Assembly (NCBI RefSeq): GCF_050948175.1
Contig: NC_135203.1
Location: forward strand, 6,019,599-6,083,598
Length of the DNA stretch: 64,000 nucleotides
Direction: 5' to 3'
DNA from: Xylocopa sonorina
Taxonomy: Eukaryota > Arthropoda > Insecta > Hymenoptera > Apidae
The notes under the pieces are model-generated. The model was not told where the DNA came from. It saw only the letters and a list, made by a program, of their open reading frames with translations, and searched no databases. Each line of letters begins with the position of its first letter. Positions within the stretch are counted from its first letter, which is position 1. Below, piece after piece: positions 61,693 to 64,000 of the stretch. Made by a program: the position numbers and the translations under genes.

Positions 61693-64000
61693 ATCGACAA
61701 ATTAATTCCGCTTTGAGCCACCGGTACACTTTTCATTCTCTATTCGCGTGGAAAAATTCAGATTCCTTTTAAATTGATTTCACGCGCGAAGCCCAGGGCT
61801 TTGGTCACCGTTAATTGTCATTTAAATGAAAGTCACGGGGAATCGATAATTTCAACACCTTCGCGAGGGTGGACGCGACGCGACGGCGGGCGTAACGAAT
61901 AGGGGAGCACGGTCATATCGGTGGATTCCAACATCCTGTAACTTCATGCCGAGAGGGTGTATCGCGGGACGCGATGAAATCGGGGGACGATGTAGAAATA
62001 AACGTGGTAACGACCCATTCGGATTGTATCGCTGGAAACGTATTGCTCCGAGGGATTAGGAGATTGCCCATTGAAATGGATGGACCAATTTTCAAGATCC
62101 CGCACTTGCGTTAAGGAAGCACCAACCGTTGCACAACGTGTACGAAATTTCGAAAAATTGCGTCAGAGCAACGGAATGGAACCAACGAAAGTAGAAGCAT
62201 CCTTCAATGATCAGACTACCAATACGAGATTGAATATACTCGAATCTAATGGATATGCAATTGCAACACTGTCGCCATCCTTTTTTCCAGCCACTGTACC
62301 CGCCACTCCGACAATTCCTATCGCGCGATGGGTCACAAAGAAAACTCTGAAAAGTCACCGTCCCCGCCTTCGCATCGGCGATCCTTTCTTCCGGCGGGAA
62401 AAGGCACCACGCGGAAAAGTGCAACGAATTCCGTCGCGCGTTCGCAGCGCGGCGTGAACGCGAATTCCAATATCCCATCGAGGTTGGAGTGCCGCGAATC
62501 CGATAGGTCTGTTCACGAGCAGCCTCGACGCTCGGTTCTCGTCGTCGAAACGGCGGTCCCACCGTTTTTCGCGCCGCGCACGCGGATCCCTGTAAACGTC
62601 CAAGTGGCGGGCTCCGAAAGGGCGGTCGGACGGGCGTCATTAACCGCAGCGGAGACGCGGCGGCTGTTTGCACGCCAAATACGAAAGAGCGCGGCATTTG
62701 CATCGATTTGCATAAGCAATGTTTTTAAATAAACGAGCGTCGCGGCGGTGGCTGCGGCCGCGAGCGCTGTGGACGACGCGCGGCGGTGTCTTCCCGCCAC
62801 GCCCTCGAACCGCCATCACGGGCGAGCGAGCGCGCGAAAAGAGCCAGGTTACATCCATCTCGTTATCAAACTGTTTACACGGCAGGATTATTGTTTACAC
62901 GAAAGAAAGCGAAGTACGGAGAGGAAAAGGGGTCGAGCGGTTTCCCCGACGCAGCGTTCCGCTTTGGGTTTCAAACGATGCGAAAAAGGGCCGCGGACCT
63001 TCGAACGTTTTTCGACAACCATCGCCCCTTTCGCCCCTCTGCCTCTTGGCCCCACAAAACGCTTCCATCAGGCCGTTTCCACGTCACTTTGAGCGGGAAT
63101 GAATTATAAATCGTGCGCGTCTCTCGCCCCTGCCTGCGCCTTTTTCTCGACCCGTTGTTTGAACGACCGGTTAAAGAAACGTGGAAATTAATTAGCTTCT
63201 GTGTCGGCCGCGCTCGCTCGCTGCAAAGAGAAACATTCGTTTTACGCCGGTTAGATTACGTATCAGCTTCTTCGCTCAACCCCCAGTTTCATAAACGTTT
63301 CGCCCATTCGCGAAGCCGATAATCGGTACGTGGAAGATGAAAGTCTATTTTCAAACGATGTTTGATCGCGAAAGAAGTCCGCTCGTAAATACAGAGATAA
63401 GTGGGGAAGCATATATGTGCAGGGTATTTCAGGCTTGATCCGCAAAGCGATCGTAGCGCACGAAGACGCGAAAAAAGTGTTAGATAAACGCGGAAGGGTT
63501 ATCATTTCTGCACAGTGGCAGGGTGCATTCGTTCCCACGTTAACCACAATTAAAGGTGGACGAAGACAATTAGACCCGACGAGCTCACCTCGAGAGTCCG
63601 AGCCGTGTTCCAGGCACGCGGAAGAATACACAAGGAGAAACGCGCAAAATGGAGGAACACAGAGGAGCAGGGTAGCCGCGACGCGTCTAAAAGGAAACAA
63701 AACCGTCGGGAAGGGTTGCGCGCGGGTCTTTCGCCGGGGTCGCTCGCCGTTTCTCTTTCACAATTAAACTATAAATATTCATAACTATTTTAGCAAGACA
63801 AAGTTTCGCGGCGGGGTCGCCGGTAATTAAGAGCCCGCGCGACTTCTCCGAACCGTTTATTCCGAAGTCGACATTAGCGGGGGCTGGATACAGATGCCGG
63901 CAATTTGGAGGTCCTTTTTGCGCGCGTACGTCGAGAGAAAGGGATGGTATAACCCGATGGGGCTGGCCGTGCGGCGGGGCGACGAGTTAATTCACGAGTA
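52370..64000. other. Noncoding downstream of SGF29, no gene recognised
   Basis: A pyrimidine-rich block lies at 53,820-54,070, AT-richer patches near 55,020-55,210 and 59,640-60,180, and a (TC)n tract at 61,658. A protein-like open segment at 62,080-62,290 is listed as a finding. No family recognised. Confidence 0.55.
61658..61690 (+). repeat. (TC)n microsatellite
   Basis: About 33 bases of nearly pure TC. Confidence 0.9.

Noticed and set aside
62092..62703. Minus-strand open frame of 203 codons
   Set aside because: Arg/Ala/Pro-rich reading of CpG-rich DNA with no recognisable motif. The plus strand of part of it looks more protein-like.
63417..63767. Plus-strand open frame of 116 codons near the right edge
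   Set aside because: The first part looks mildly protein-like after an acceptor-like GTGCAG, but the rest is Arg/Gly-rich and matches nothing.

Overview
The window looks like insect nuclear DNA, most likely from a bee, ant or wasp (Hymenoptera). Evidence: it is eukaryotic (polypyrimidine tracts, canonical splice sites, an AATAAA signal, many (GA)n/(TC)n and poly-A/T microsatellites, no operons). It is also very rich in CpG, as in hymenopteran genomes, and its one clear protein is an animal SAGA subunit. The species cannot be named from sequence alone.

Layout. Bases 1-50,600 hold no coding region I can recognise. Many open frames exist, but they are short, repeat-driven or compositionally explained. 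This desert holds microsatellites, AT-rich patches, purine- or pyrimidine-skewed stretches, several compact hairpins, and two structures that stand out. (1) A degenerate element of about 90-110 bp occurs four times, all in the same orientation, between 2,331 and 5,770, with its blocks in the same order and mostly at the same spacing. (2) A long inverted repeat lies at 37,237-37,758. Its two arms of about 185-193 bp are roughly 90% identical around a spacer of about 145 bp, so a transcript could fold into a long hairpin. A splice-donor-like motif is kept in both arms, pointing outwards.

The only confidently annotated gene is SGF29 (51,325-52,206, + strand), the histone H3K4me3 reader of the SAGA/ATAC HAT module. 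The coding region is one uninterrupted 293-codon exon. Upstream there is a likely 5'UTR exon with a 16-codon upstream ORF, a likely 409-bp 5'UTR intron (50,886-51,294) that contains a decayed tRNA-like relic, and a CTCF-like motif just before the inferred transcription start. A poly(A) signal follows at 52,334.

Bases 52,370-64,000 are again without a recognisable gene. They hold a (TC)n microsatellite and one weak protein-like open segment.

Best candidates for something undescribed are the foldback at 37.2-37.8 kb and the four-copy element at 2.3-5.8 kb. Both need genome-wide copy counting, cross-species alignment and small-RNA data.
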